Translations under genes and position numbers: made by a program
Shown here: piece by piece, positions 44,758-53,894 of the stretch
Position numbering within the stretch: position 1 is the stretch's first letter
Layout of the letters: every line of letters starts with the position of its first letter
The notes under the pieces: generated by a model
Told to the model about the DNA's origin: nothing
What the model saw: only the letters and a program-made list of their open reading frames with translations
Databases searched by the model: none
DNA from: Natrinema halophilum
GTDB taxonomy: Archaea > Halobacteriota > Halobacteria > Halobacteriales > Natrialbaceae
DNA: 64,000 nucleotides
NCBI RefSeq assembly: GCF_013402815.2
Contig: NZ_CP058601.1
Coordinates: forward strand, 4,092,001-4,156,000
Direction: 5' to 3'

Positions 44758-45837
44758 TCAGTCGTCGGCGGGAACCGCCCGCTCGTTCTCTCGCCTGGAA
44801 GCCATGGCGAGAACGTCGTCAAAGAAGTCGAGAGTGTCTTCGGGACCGGGATTCGCTTCGGGGTGATACTGGCGAGTGATGACGTCGTACTCGATGCCGT
44901 CGATCCCTTCCGGCGTGTCGTCGTTGACGTTGATCTGGGTGACCTCGAGGTGGTCGCCGGGGTCGGCGACGGTGTAACCGTGATTCTGGGTGGTCATCAC
45001 GACCTGTCCGGATTCGAGATCGAGAACGGGCTGGTTGACGCCGCGGTGGCCGAACGTCATCTTCTCGGTGGAACCGCCAAGCGCCTCGGCGACGATCTGC
45101 TGGCCGAGACAGATGCCGGCGACGGGCGTGTCCTCGACGAACGCCTCGACGAGTCCGATTGCATCCTCGAAGTTGACCGGGTCGCCGGGACCGTTCGAAA
45201 TGAACAGCACGTCCGGGTCGATGGCCTCGACGTTGGCAACGGGCGCGTCGTGAGGAAAGACGTGAACCTTCGCATCTCGCTCGAGCAGCGAGTCGATGAT
45301 CGATCCCTTCGCGCCGCAGTCGATCAGGGCGACCGTCTCGCCGTCGTTGTCCGCGCCGTAGACGGTCGGTTCGTCGACGCTGACCTGCGCCCCGATGTCG
45401 GTGTGGTCGCTCATCGCCTTGCACTGCCCGAGCTCTGCCAGTGCATCCTCCTCGGTGACGTCTTCGCCGACGGCGATTCCACACTTCATCGCGCCGCCGT
45501 CGCGGATGTCCGTGACGACTTCGCGGGTGTCGAGGTGGTCGACGGCCGGAACGCCCTCGTTCTCGAGCCATTCCGCGACGTCTTCGGTGAGTTCCTTCGC
45601 GAGGACGGCACGCGGGTGGACGCGGTCGTCCTCGAACCGCTCTTCTCGGACGCCGTAGTTTCCGATCAGCGGGTACGAAAAGGTCAGGACCTGCTCCTCG
45701 TAGGACGGATCGGTCAGACTTTCCTCGTAACCCGTATACGCTGTTGTGAAAACGAGTTCACCGCGAGCCGTTCCCGACGCACGACCACGACCCTCGAGTA
45801 CGTGGCCGCCTTCGAGTGCGACGTAGGCTTCCGTCAT
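44758..45837 (-). CDS. carA: Carbamoyl-phosphate synthase small (glutaminase) subunit
   Basis: 359 residues. The N-terminal CPSase-small domain (LEGGHVLEGRGRASGTARGE, TGYEESLTDPSYEEQVLTF) is followed by a class I glutamine amidotransferase domain with the nucleophile cysteine in GICLGQQIVAEALG and the triad HPEANPGPED. It supplies ammonia to CarB for arginine and pyrimidine synthesis. carB is not adjacent in this window. The divergent gene encodes an Lrp-family regulator, and two palindromes lie between them. Confidence 0.96.
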   Translation of the reverse strand: MTEAYVALEGGHVLEGRGRASGTARGELVFTTAYTGYEESLTDPSYEEQVLTFSYPLIGNYGVREERFEDDRVHPRAVLAKELTEDVAEWLENEGVPAVDHLDTREVVTDIRDGGAMKCGIAVGEDVTEEDALAELGQCKAMSDHTDIGAQVSVDEPTVYGADNDGETVALIDCGAKGSIIDSLLERDAKVHVFPHDAPVANVEAIDPDVLFISNGPGDPVNFEDAIGLVEAFVEDTPVAGICLGQQIVAEALGGSTEKMTFGHRGVNQPVLDLESGQVVMTTQNHGYTVADPGDHLEVTQINVNDDTPEGIDGIEYDVITRQYHPEANPGPEDTLDFFDDVLAMASRRENERAVPADD

Positions 45838-45838
45838 T

Positions 45839-45854
45839 ACGATCTACGTATCGT
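45839..45854. promoter_or_regulatory. Inverted repeat beside the carA start codon
   Basis: ACGAT-N6-ATCGT, 2 bases upstream of the carA ATG (45837, minus strand). It is the second inverted repeat in the carA/lrp gap and may be a lower-affinity site for the same regulator. Confidence 0.35.
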
Positions 45855-45888
45855 TTGTACCATCATAAGTGTTGTCTTCGAAGCTCAG

Positions 45889-45903
45889 TTACGATTTTCG
45901 TAA
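45889..45903. promoter_or_regulatory. Lrp-type palindromic operator candidate
   Basis: TTACGA-TTT-TCGTAA is a perfect 15-base palindrome in the middle of the 102-base divergent gap, 36 bases from the lrp start and 51 from the carA start. AT-centred palindromes of this size are typical of Lrp/AsnC operators. Autoregulation of lrp and control of carA would both be possible from this site. Confidence 0.55.
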
Positions 45904-45939
45904 TCGGTAAGTGCGAGTCGTGCGTAGGTACGCATCTCC

Positions 45940-46353
45940 ATGGACGACCTGGACCGACAAATCCTCGATATCCTCCGTCGAGACGCCCGAACGCCGTACA
46001 CCGAGATCGCAAGCGAGGTCGGGACGAGCGAGGGAACCGTTCGCAATCGCGTCGAGCGCATGATGGATGACGACGTCATCGAACGCTTTACCATCTCGAC
46101 CCGGACGGGGAACGTTCAGGCGATGCTCGAGATCGGCGTCGCAGTCGACGTCGACACAAAGGCGGTCTCCGAGCGGATGGCGGAGTGGGCGGAAGTCGAC
46201 TTCGTCTGGATGGTCTCGGGCGAACAAGACATCGTCCTCGTCGTCGACGCGGCGGACACGCGCGGGGTCAACGACCTCATCACGAAGGCCCGCGATCAGG
46301 AGGAGGTCGTGAGTACGAAGACGCGGCTGATTCTAGACGAGGAACTCGGGTAA
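45940..46353 (+). CDS. Lrp/AsnC family transcriptional regulator
   Basis: 137 residues with the standard layout: an N-terminal helix-turn-helix (LDRQILDILRRDARTPYTEI, GTSEGTVRNRVERM) and a C-terminal RAM/ligand-binding alpha-beta domain (AMLEIGVAVDVDTKAV, VWMVSGEQDIVLVVDA). Such proteins form dimers to octamers and respond to amino acids. The divergent carA gene and the palindrome at 45889 suggest that it senses an amino acid linked to arginine, glutamine or pyrimidine supply; the ligand is not determinable. Confidence 0.93.
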   Translation: MDDLDRQILDILRRDARTPYTEIASEVGTSEGTVRNRVERMMDDDVIERFTISTRTGNVQAMLEIGVAVDVDTKAVSERMAEWAEVDFVWMVSGEQDIVLVVDAADTRGVNDLITKARDQEEVVSTKTRLILDEELG

Positions 46354-46468
46354 AGGTGGCCCCAACGTCGGTACGGGTTGTGACTACGGTGACTCGAGTC
46401 GCCGCAGTGTTCCCACGCGATTAGAAGTGCTTCGAGGCTTTTTGAACGAAGGGACGTATCTCCAGGCG

Positions 46469-48340
46469 ATGACCTTCGAGGAAAGTTACGATAATCGAAA
46501 CGTGCCACCGACGGGCGCCGATAATCCGGTAGATTCGGACCCGAGTTCGATGCCAGCCGACGGGTACGAAACGGTATTTCATGCCGTCCAAGAGGCCGTC
46601 TTTCTAGTCGAGGTCGAACGAACAGGGGGTGACCTCGCGTTTAGATACGGACGCATCAACCCGGCCTACGAAGCGATCATTGGTCTGACCGAGGCGGAGG
46701 TTCGCGGAAAAACGCTGCGGGAGGTGTTCGAGGGAGATATTGAGAACAACGGTTTCGATAGCTATCGAGCGTGCGTCGAAGAAGGGGAACCGACCGAATT
46801 CACCGCGAGGCTGCCGTTTCCCGCTGGCAACCGAACGGTCGAGACGAAGCTCACGCCGACCGAGTCGAACGGGCCGGTGAGACGGATCGTCGGCATCGCT
46901 CGTGACGTCACCGAACAGGAAGCAGCGAAACGAGAGCTGGGCCGGGAACGTGACCTCCTCGCAAAAGCCGAGGATCTCGCCGCTGTCGGTGTGTGGGAAC
47001 TCGACCTCCGAACGGACGAATTTCAGTGGACCGAGGGAACGAGGGCGATTTTTGGCGTCGATGATGGATACGATCCGACCCTTTTGGAGGTGATCGAATT
47101 CTTTCATCCTGCCGATCAAAACACGATTCGATCGTTCGTCGACTCGTGCAAGACGGACGGAGACCCGTTCGACGAAGTGTTGCGCCTCACCACGGCTGAC
47201 GGGACTGACCGATGGGTCCGGACGGTCGGGGAATCGGTTACGAAAGACGGAGCAATCGTCGCGTTACGTGGCGCGATCCAGGATATCACGGATCAAAAGG
47301 AACGCGAGCGAGAGCTGCAACTCTTTCGAAAAGCAGTTGAACAGGCCGGCCACGGGATCGTCATCACGGATCGCAGCGGAACGATCGAATACGTCAATCC
47401 GGCGTACGAACGAGACACTGGATACGATCGGACCGAGGCCGTCGAACGGAACCCGAGCATCGTCAAATCGGGAAAGCACGGCGATGCGTTCTACGAAGAG
47501 CTGTGGGGGACGATCCTCTCAGGAGACGTCTGGGAAAGCGAACTTATCAACCGGCGCAAATCCGGAGAGCTGTACCACGTCGACCAGACGATCGCGCCGA
47601 TCACGGATGCTGCCGGTGAGATTACGCACTTCGTGGCAATCGAGTCCGATATAACGGAGCAGCGACTGCGCGAACAGCGACTGAGCGTCCACAATCGGAT
47701 CCTTCGACACAACATCCGAAACGGGATGAACGTCATCAAAGGGAATGCGTCGCGCCTGCGGACGGCGTCCACCGACGACAACCCCCACGAAGCCGTGACG
47801 GCGATCGAAGAACAAGCGGTGGATCTGCTCAAAATCAGCGAAAACGCCGCCGCCGTGCGGGACCTGTTCCAGCGTGGGGGAGACGGCGACGCCTCCTGTG
47901 ACGTCGGAGCGATGGTATCGAAACTCGCGTCTGACTTCGAAGCGCAGTACCCGGATGCCGCGATCACGGTGGATGCTCCAGACTCCGTCCTCGTACAGGC
48001 CGACAACCGAGTAGAGATGGCAATCCGAGAAGCGGTACACAATGCCGTCAGCCACAACGACCAACCCGTCCCCGAAGTGACCGTCAGGGTCACCCCGCCC
48101 GAAGCGAACGACACCGATCACTGGATCGATATCGCCATCGCCGATAACGGCCCCGGAATCCCGGAGGAAGAACAACCGATGCTCGAGCTGGGTCACGAGA
48201 CACCGCTCGTCCATGGGTCGGGTCTCGAGTTGTGGCTCATGTACTGGGTAGCGAAAAACGCTGGGGGCGAAATGCGAATCAGCGAGAACGAGCCACGGGG
48301 CAGCATCGTCACGCTTCGCATCCCGACGGCAGCGACGTAG
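46469..48340 (+). CDS. Sensor histidine kinase with three PAS domains
   Basis: 623 residues from the ATG at 46469; a GTG at 46427 adds 14. There are no transmembrane helices, so it is a cytosolic sensor. PAS domains cover about 30-150 (VFHAVQEAVFLVEVER), 165-285 (LAKAEDLAAVGVWELDL) and 290-410 (FRKAVEQAGHGIVITDRSG). The phospho-acceptor histidine is in ILRHNIRNGMNVIKGNAS. ATP-binding boxes are AIREAVHNAVSHN (N) and IAIADNGPGIPEEE (G1). The G2 box reads GSGLELWLMYW, where family members usually have GLGLW, so a glycine is replaced by glutamate. No response regulator gene is adjacent. Confidence 0.92.
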   Translation: MTFEESYDNRNVPPTGADNPVDSDPSSMPADGYETVFHAVQEAVFLVEVERTGGDLAFRYGRINPAYEAIIGLTEAEVRGKTLREVFEGDIENNGFDSYRACVEEGEPTEFTARLPFPAGNRTVETKLTPTESNGPVRRIVGIARDVTEQEAAKRELGRERDLLAKAEDLAAVGVWELDLRTDEFQWTEGTRAIFGVDDGYDPTLLEVIEFFHPADQNTIRSFVDSCKTDGDPFDEVLRLTTADGTDRWVRTVGESVTKDGAIVALRGAIQDITDQKERERELQLFRKAVEQAGHGIVITDRSGTIEYVNPAYERDTGYDRTEAVERNPSIVKSGKHGDAFYEELWGTILSGDVWESELINRRKSGELYHVDQTIAPITDAAGEITHFVAIESDITEQRLREQRLSVHNRILRHNIRNGMNVIKGNASRLRTASTDDNPHEAVTAIEEQAVDLLKISENAAAVRDLFQRGGDGDASCDVGAMVSKLASDFEAQYPDAAITVDAPDSVLVQADNRVEMAIREAVHNAVSHNDQPVPEVTVRVTPPEANDTDHWIDIAIADNGPGIPEEEQPMLELGHETPLVHGSGLELWLMYWVAKNAGGEMRISENEPRGSIVTLRIPTAAT

Positions 48341-48640
48341 CCAATCGGTCCGCGTTCAGGCGGCGTCCCGCGGGTGTCGCTGTCCCAGTCGATGCTGGAA
48401 CTCCAGCCGAACTCGACTCCTGCTCGCAACTGCGGTCGAACGGGCCCGACGGCACGGAACAGTCGAAGCGTTCGACGGTGGCGGTGTTCGAACCCGTGAC
48501 GAACACGAACGGAATCGGTTCGCGACAGCTCGGACACGAGAAACGCACCGTCGTCGATTCGTCGCCCAGTTTGCGGTCACTCGCCGCGTGATCGCCGTGC
48601 TCGGCACAGAACGTACGGACAGCTTGCTCTTCGCCAGAAC
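48309..48640 (-). pseudogene. Possible zinc-ribbon coding remnant without a start codon
   Basis: An open frame directly after the MFS gene (same strand) encodes VRTFCAEHGDHAASDRKLGD, FSCPSCREPIPFVFVTG and VERFDCSVP, with paired cysteines and good codon use. No ATG or GTG is found in a sensible place and the frame overlaps the 3' end of the histidine kinase gene by 32 bases. It may be a gene fragment, a gene using an unusual start, or chance. Confidence 0.3.
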
Positions 48641-48646
48641 ACCCGA

Positions 48647-49924
48647 TCAGTCTCCAGCCACTGACGTTCCCCCCGGAGCGTCGGCGAATTCGGCGACGAC
48701 GAACAGCGTGACGACAGATGCCGCGAGGGCGACACCGGCGACGGCGAAGAACGCCGCTTTGACGCCGACCCACTGGATGATGTAGCCGAAGGCTGGTGGC
48801 GCAATCGAACTCCCGAGCATCATGCCGATAGTGACGATGGCAAAGCTCTTCGCGACGGTGCCCCGATCGGCGAGCCGTTCGGTCAGTTCGTCTCGAGCAG
48901 GCCCAGCCATGCTTCGTACGGCACCTAACACGAGGAACAACCCGATTGCGACCGTTACGGGGACGAGGCGTGCTGCGATGAGTCCGACCAGAGCCGTGAA
49001 ACCGAGGAAGCTGACGACGAGGACCCGGCCGCCGCCGAACCGGTCGGTGAGGTAGCCGCCGAGGAGGATGGCACCCGCCCCGACGACGAACAGCCCCGTC
49101 AGCGTCAGGTTTGCGAGACCGAGAGATAGTCCGTAGACGTCCGTCAGAAACACGACGGCGTAGGAGGTCACCCCCCAGTTGGCGGTCGACGCGAACAGCG
49201 CGAGGACCGCCAGCGCGAGGATTCCCGGTTCGGAGACGAGCGCCCGGAGCTCCGAACGGATGCGGACGGGCAGTGGATCGTCTGTCGCCGACGGTTCGAC
49301 GTTCGGCGCAGAGATCTCGTCGTCGACACACCGGGCGAAGACGGCCGTAATGAGTATCGCGTACGCGAGACCGATCAGACCCAACGTGGCGATGGCGTGA
49401 CGCCACGTCAATCCCGGAATAGAGATGATCGCCGTGATGAAGACCGGCGGCGTCGCGAACCCGAGGCTGCCGCCGAAGTTGTACACGGCAAACGCGCGAC
49501 CGCGCGTGTCTTCTGTCGTCGCGTCGGACAGCAACGGATAGTGGGCGGGGTGATGGCCGGCGACGCCGATACCGAGGACGATCTGACCGACGAGGAGTAC
49601 GGGAAAACTGGTTGCGAGCGCCGTGACGATAGCGCCAACGGCTCCCAACACCGACGAGAGTCCGAGTGCGATCGTCCGATCGTAGTGGTCTCCCAGATAT
49701 CCGAACGGAAGTTGGAACGCGGTGTTTACCAGCGCTTGCGCGCCAAGAGCCACCCCCAGTATCGCGATGGAAACGTCGAGGTCCGAAGAGAGGAGCGGGA
49801 GGATGGGCGGGAGGAGGACGAGAAACGCGTGATTGGCGAACTGCGAGCCGCTGATCAGCCCGACGACCAGCGCCGTCTGCCTCGGGACGGACGCGACCGC
49901 GTCACGAACTCGGCGAAACGGCAT
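48647..49924 (-). CDS. MFS transporter
   Basis: 425 residues with twelve hydrophobic helices. Marks: VVGLISGSQFANHAFLVLLP, the A-motif-like FGYLGDHYDRTIALG, GIGVAGHHPAHYPLLSDA and YLTDRFGGGRVLVVSF. The short HHPAHYPLLSDAT segment is typical of fosmidomycin-resistance-like and related haloarchaeal MFS proteins. The substrate is unknown. It lies in a single-gene unit facing the SulP transporter across 666 bases. Confidence 0.88.
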   Translation of the reverse strand: MPFRRVRDAVASVPRQTALVVGLISGSQFANHAFLVLLPPILPLLSSDLDVSIAILGVALGAQALVNTAFQLPFGYLGDHYDRTIALGLSSVLGAVGAIVTALATSFPVLLVGQIVLGIGVAGHHPAHYPLLSDATTEDTRGRAFAVYNFGGSLGFATPPVFITAIISIPGLTWRHAIATLGLIGLAYAILITAVFARCVDDEISAPNVEPSATDDPLPVRIRSELRALVSEPGILALAVLALFASTANWGVTSYAVVFLTDVYGLSLGLANLTLTGLFVVGAGAILLGGYLTDRFGGGRVLVVSFLGFTALVGLIAARLVPVTVAIGLFLVLGAVRSMAGPARDELTERLADRGTVAKSFAIVTIGMMLGSSIAPPAFGYIIQWVGVKAAFFAVAGVALAASVVTLFVVAEFADAPGGTSVAGD

Positions 49925-50590
49925 AGCCGGTATCGCCGGACGAACGGCTTAAACGCTGCCCCTCCCGTACTCCCTGGCGGCTTCTGCCTCCGGGATCGGG
50001 TGACAGGGCCCGCTTTCGCTGTCAGCTCCTGTCTCTGAGACCGAGGGAGCTCCTGCCGAAGACGGCTCGATACCGGAGCAGTCTGCTGTAATCGCCGAAC
50101 TCCGTGCCGACGACGCGGGCCGATACGGAACTGGCCACCGTTTCGTGTCCCGATCGGATGGGGATTGCACGCTCGAGGTATGTGACGGATTTTCGAGAGA
50201 CTGTGCAGCAGCTGTTGAGCGACTGCTGTGGCTGGTACGGGTGGCGATGGTCGGTAGCGGGACGAGCGTTCACTCGCCACGGGGACGGACATAGCACGGG
50301 ATAGAATTCGCGTTTGTCGTCCAGTCGGTACGATCTCCCGTGCAACAATGTGAACGTGGATATCACCCATATCACCCCTATATTATATGGAAGGCCGCCG
50401 TGGGTTGCACGAGTCGGGCTCGATAGCTGCTGTGGGCAATCCAGAGTAGCACAAACGACACGGTCTCATGCACATGGGCTCGTATCGCAGGGACCTTCGG
50501 CCTGCCAGGGCCGATCACGATATATACCTGACGCCGGTGACCGAACCCAGTCGATACACAGCAGTGATCATGACCAGGAGGTGAGTTTCG
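49925..50590. other. 666-base gap with no supported gene
   Basis: Several short open frames exist on both strands, but none has a start, composition and family pattern together. One plus-strand frame (about 50010-50290) has halophile-like composition without a start codon. Near 50380 and 50520 there are AT-rich TATA-like elements (TATATTATATGG, GATATATACC) that could drive the SulP gene. Confidence 0.5.
50577..50584 (+). promoter_or_regulatory. Shine-Dalgarno site for the SulP gene
   Basis: GGAGGTGA lies 6 bases before the GTG at 50591. It is a strong match to the archaeal anti-SD and decides for this GTG start, in a genome where many genes show no SD. Confidence 0.7.
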
Positions 50591-52324
50591 GTGGCAACAA
50601 AACGCCTCAAAGAACGAATCGGCAGACGGTTTTCGTCGATTCTTCCGGTGGTAGAATGGCTTCCGCGATACGACACGTCGTGGCTCCGACTGGACGTCGT
50701 CGCGGGAATCACCGTCGCGGCGTCGGTCATTCCCGAAGGGTTAGCGTACGCGTCGCTGGCGAACCTGCCACCTGAGACCGGCTTGTACGCCGGTTTGATG
50801 GCCGTCATCGCCTACTTTTTCCTGGGCACTTCTCGGCAAGTCATCATGGGACCGACCTCAGCACTGGCAATCTTGCTCGCCAGTAGCGTCGGGGCTGTCG
50901 CGGGCGGAACAACCGCCTCCTACGCGTCGCTCGTTATTGTGACGACGATCCTCGTGGGCGTCTTCGCAGTTATCGCGTGGGCATTTCGGTTGGGGTTTCT
51001 CGTCCATTTCATCTCAGGATCAGTGCTCACGGGGTTTTCCGCCGGAGCGGCGCTGTACATCATGTCCACCCAATTCAACAAGCTGTTCGGTATCGAGAGC
51101 AACACGTCGGGTACCTTCTTCGGACAGACGTTCTTTGGGCGAATCTGGGACACCGGAACCCACCTCGCTCAGACGAACCCCGAGACCCTGGCCGTCGGCG
51201 GTGTCGGCATCGTGTTGCTCGTCCTCGGAGAACGGTACGTGCCGCGTGCACCGAACGCGCTCGTCGTCGTCGTCCTCTCTATCGTGCTCGTATCGGTCAC
51301 GAATCTACAGGCCCGCGGTGTCGACATCGTCGGGTCGATTCCGAGCGGTCTCCCCTCGCTGACAGTGCCGACGATCCCCGGCATTTCGACGGTGAGTTCC
51401 CTCGTCCCCGTTGCTGGCGCGTTGTTCCTTCTTTCGTACGTCGAAGGTATCAGTGCAATCGAGACGTTTGCCAGACGTCACGACTACCGGACCGATGCCA
51501 ATCAGGAGTTGCTAGCCGATGGCGTCGCCAACCTCGCTGCCGGCTTCGGTGGCGGATTCGTCGTCGGTGGAAGTATGTCTCGGTCGGCGCTCAACGACGC
51601 CGTCGGCGCCAAGACACAACTCACGAACGCCGTCGTCGCTCTCGTTCTCGTCGTCGTCTTGCTCTTTCTCACCGACGTGTTCACGCTCCTCCCGGAAACG
51701 ATTCTCGCAGCGATCGTTATCGTTGCTGTTACAGGCCTTATCGACACGAGCGCGATCCGCCAACTGTACCGCGTGAGTACGGGCGAGTTTTCCATCGCAA
51801 TGTCAGCCTTGCTCGGGGTGCTCACAGTGGGATTGCTCTGGGGCGTCTTCGTCGGCGTCGTCCTCTCGTTGCTGGTCTCGATTTCTCGCGTTAGTCGCCC
51901 GTCGACACACGAACTCGGTCGGATCGCCGGGACGGATCATTTCGTCTCTCTGGATTCGTATCCGGCAGCGACGACCATCACGGACGTGTTCGTCTACCGC
52001 GTCGACGCCGAACTGTTCTACGCGAACGCGGATCGGGTTCGGGCTGACATCCTCGACCGACTCGCGAAACGCGATTCTGACGTCGAACTGGTCGTCTTCG
52101 ACCTCGCCTCGTCGCCGACGGTCGACTTCGGAGCCGCACAAATGCTGGCGGAATTGCAACAGAAACTCGAGTCACGGGGGGTCGATCTCCGTTTTGCGGG
52201 GGCGGACGCCGAAGTCGTACAGATGTTCGAAACGACGGGACTCGCGGCGAAGGTTGGCGACACGAAACCCGAGAAACCGGTCGAGGACGTCATCGACCGC
52301 TGGAGAGCGGAACGATCGTCCTAG
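50591..52324 (+). CDS. SulP family anion transporter with STAS domain
   Basis: 577 residues from the GTG at 50591. Residues about 30-420 form the transporter: AGITVAASVIPEGLAYASLA (sulfate-transporter signature region), TSALAILLASSVGAVAGG, and GGGFVVGGSMSRSALND. A C-terminal STAS domain (about 450-565) includes VFVYRVDAELFYANADRVRA and VVFDLASSPTVDFGAAQML. SulP proteins move sulfate, bicarbonate or related anions; the substrate is not resolved here. Confidence 0.93.
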   Translation: MATKRLKERIGRRFSSILPVVEWLPRYDTSWLRLDVVAGITVAASVIPEGLAYASLANLPPETGLYAGLMAVIAYFFLGTSRQVIMGPTSALAILLASSVGAVAGGTTASYASLVIVTTILVGVFAVIAWAFRLGFLVHFISGSVLTGFSAGAALYIMSTQFNKLFGIESNTSGTFFGQTFFGRIWDTGTHLAQTNPETLAVGGVGIVLLVLGERYVPRAPNALVVVVLSIVLVSVTNLQARGVDIVGSIPSGLPSLTVPTIPGISTVSSLVPVAGALFLLSYVEGISAIETFARRHDYRTDANQELLADGVANLAAGFGGGFVVGGSMSRSALNDAVGAKTQLTNAVVALVLVVVLLFLTDVFTLLPETILAAIVIVAVTGLIDTSAIRQLYRVSTGEFSIAMSALLGVLTVGLLWGVFVGVVLSLLVSISRVSRPSTHELGRIAGTDHFVSLDSYPAATTITDVFVYRVDAELFYANADRVRADILDRLAKRDSDVELVVFDLASSPTVDFGAAQMLAELQQKLESRGVDLRFAGADAEVVQMFETTGLAAKVGDTKPEKPVEDVIDRWRAERSS

Positions 52325-52694
52325 GTGGTTGGATTCGGTTTTTCATCGGAACTGCAGTGTGCTGGCACGAATCATCTGCGTCTGAAACTGTGTCCCTTCT
52401 GGTGGTCCCATCAGTGCGACGGCAAAATCACAGACGTACTGACCGTCGACGGTCGATCGGCGCCTACGACGGCGACCGGGCCTTGAGAAAGACGAGCACG
52501 ATCCGAGCCACATGCGGCGAGTTCTCACCTGTCGGCGGACTGCAAACTCGGATCGCTCGTTCCGTCGGTGGTGACCGTGCCGAAAACGGGGATCGAACGC
52601 CCAATCGAAAACGCCTCGACAGTACCAGCCCGCAAAGAGGTGTCAACATGGACCAACCTATATGGTGCTTTGGAAGCGAACCGTCCAATCGAGA

Positions 52695-53456
52695 ATGTCG
52701 GGCTACAACTGCGTCCACGTCAACGACATCGATCTGTACTATCAGGATGTCGGTACCGGAACGCCGGTCGCTTTTCTTCACGGCTTCGGGACAATCACCT
52801 GTCCTGGTTCCAGCAAATGCCGTATTACGCCGACCGCTACCGGTGTCTCGCACCAGATCAACGACTGTTTGGCCGCTCCACCGACACGTCCGACGGTCCC
52901 GGAGTGGACTCGTACGGAGCCGACCTCACCGCGCTCCTCGATCACCTCGAGATAGCCATCGTAGCGGTGGTCGGACACTCGATGGAGGTGGCCCGCTGTT
53001 TCGTTCGCCTCTCAGCACCCAGACCGCACCGCCGCACTGGTTCTGTCCGGAACCCCTGGTGACCTCCTTCCACCCGATGAGCATCTCAGCCTGATCGAGG
53101 AAGCGGAGGGCTCTCTCCCCGAAATCGATCCGCTCACCGCTGAGTTGTCGTTCCTGTCGGACGCGATCGCGGATCTGAATACGGATCGCCCGCCGGAGTT
53201 CACTGACGGACGGCCGACGCTCGAGGGACTGCCGATCGATCCGAGCAGTCTCGTCGCGGCGGCGGTTCCCGCGTACCTCATCGCGGGCGAAGCCGATCGG
53301 TTCATGCCTCGAGCGGCTATCGAGGCGGTGGCCGAGCGCCTCGAAGGACCTGATTACGCCATCGTGAGCGGCGCTGGCCACTCGCCGAACTTCGAACGAC
53401 CGGAGAGGTTCAATCGACTTGTCGGTGACTTTCTCGACGAAAATAGCTCGTTCTGA
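52695..53456 (+). pseudogene. Alpha/beta hydrolase gene broken by frameshifts
   Basis: A complete hydrolase can be read by changing frame at about 52790 and again between about 52983 and 53010: MSGYNCVHVNDIDLYYQDVG then GTPVAFLHGFG; NHLSWFQQMPYYADRYRCLA then DHLEIAIVAVVGHSM; FASQHPDRTAALVLSGTPGD then the open 3' part ending in SGAGHSPNFERPERFNRLV. Nucleophile Ser (GHSM), Asp (GEADRF) and His (GAGHS) are all retained, so the gene was recently functional or the shifts are sequence errors. The gap before it (52325-52694) holds no supported gene. Confidence 0.85.
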
Positions 53457-53780
53457 TACGTCACCGGCAGCGCGGCGAATTTCGATCGAACCGTCTGGCT
53501 CTGTCGACCCTCCCAATCGATGATCGACTTTCGAAACCGTGTCGAATACGAGGCGCAACCGTCGTACCCAGCAGTGGTCGGTATCGAGGACAGCTATTCG
53601 TCGGGGATAGAAAAACAGCGCGCGTCTCGATGACGGAACGTTCATCTGGCGGTCGGGGCTGTCGTTCCATCGATACCTCCTAAGTCATCGTCGCTCCGTA
53701 CGACTGGGCACCGGTGCGAGTGTGGTGGAGGAAGTCGAGTTCACGAATCGAGTCACCCGCTGTCGCGTGCGGACGAACGC

Positions 53781-53840
53781 GCCGTCTGCACACTCGAGAC
53801 GCCGTCTGCACACTCGAGACGCCGTCTGCACACTCGAGAC
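53781..53840. repeat. Three exact 20-bp tandem repeats
   Basis: GCCGTCTGCACACTCGAGAC occurs three times in a row (53781, 53801, 53821) without a mismatch. It lies in the 438-base gap after the broken hydrolase and downstream of the PHP gene. No gene is supported in that gap (53457-53894). Confidence 0.9.
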
Positions 53841-53894
53841 GAGAAGAACGCCGCTCCCTGAGAAGCGACTGCGATCGCAATCGATCACCGGCCG

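Noticed and set aside
49925-50590. Plus-strand frame around 50010-50290 with halophile-like composition
   Set aside because: It begins after a TGA, lacks ATG or GTG in a useful position, and matches no family I know.
52325-52694. Minus-strand frame ending near 52343 (QYVCDFAVALMGPPEGTQ)
   Set aside because: The short run looks protein-like, but upstream residues are arginine-rich shadow sequence and no start or family is evident.
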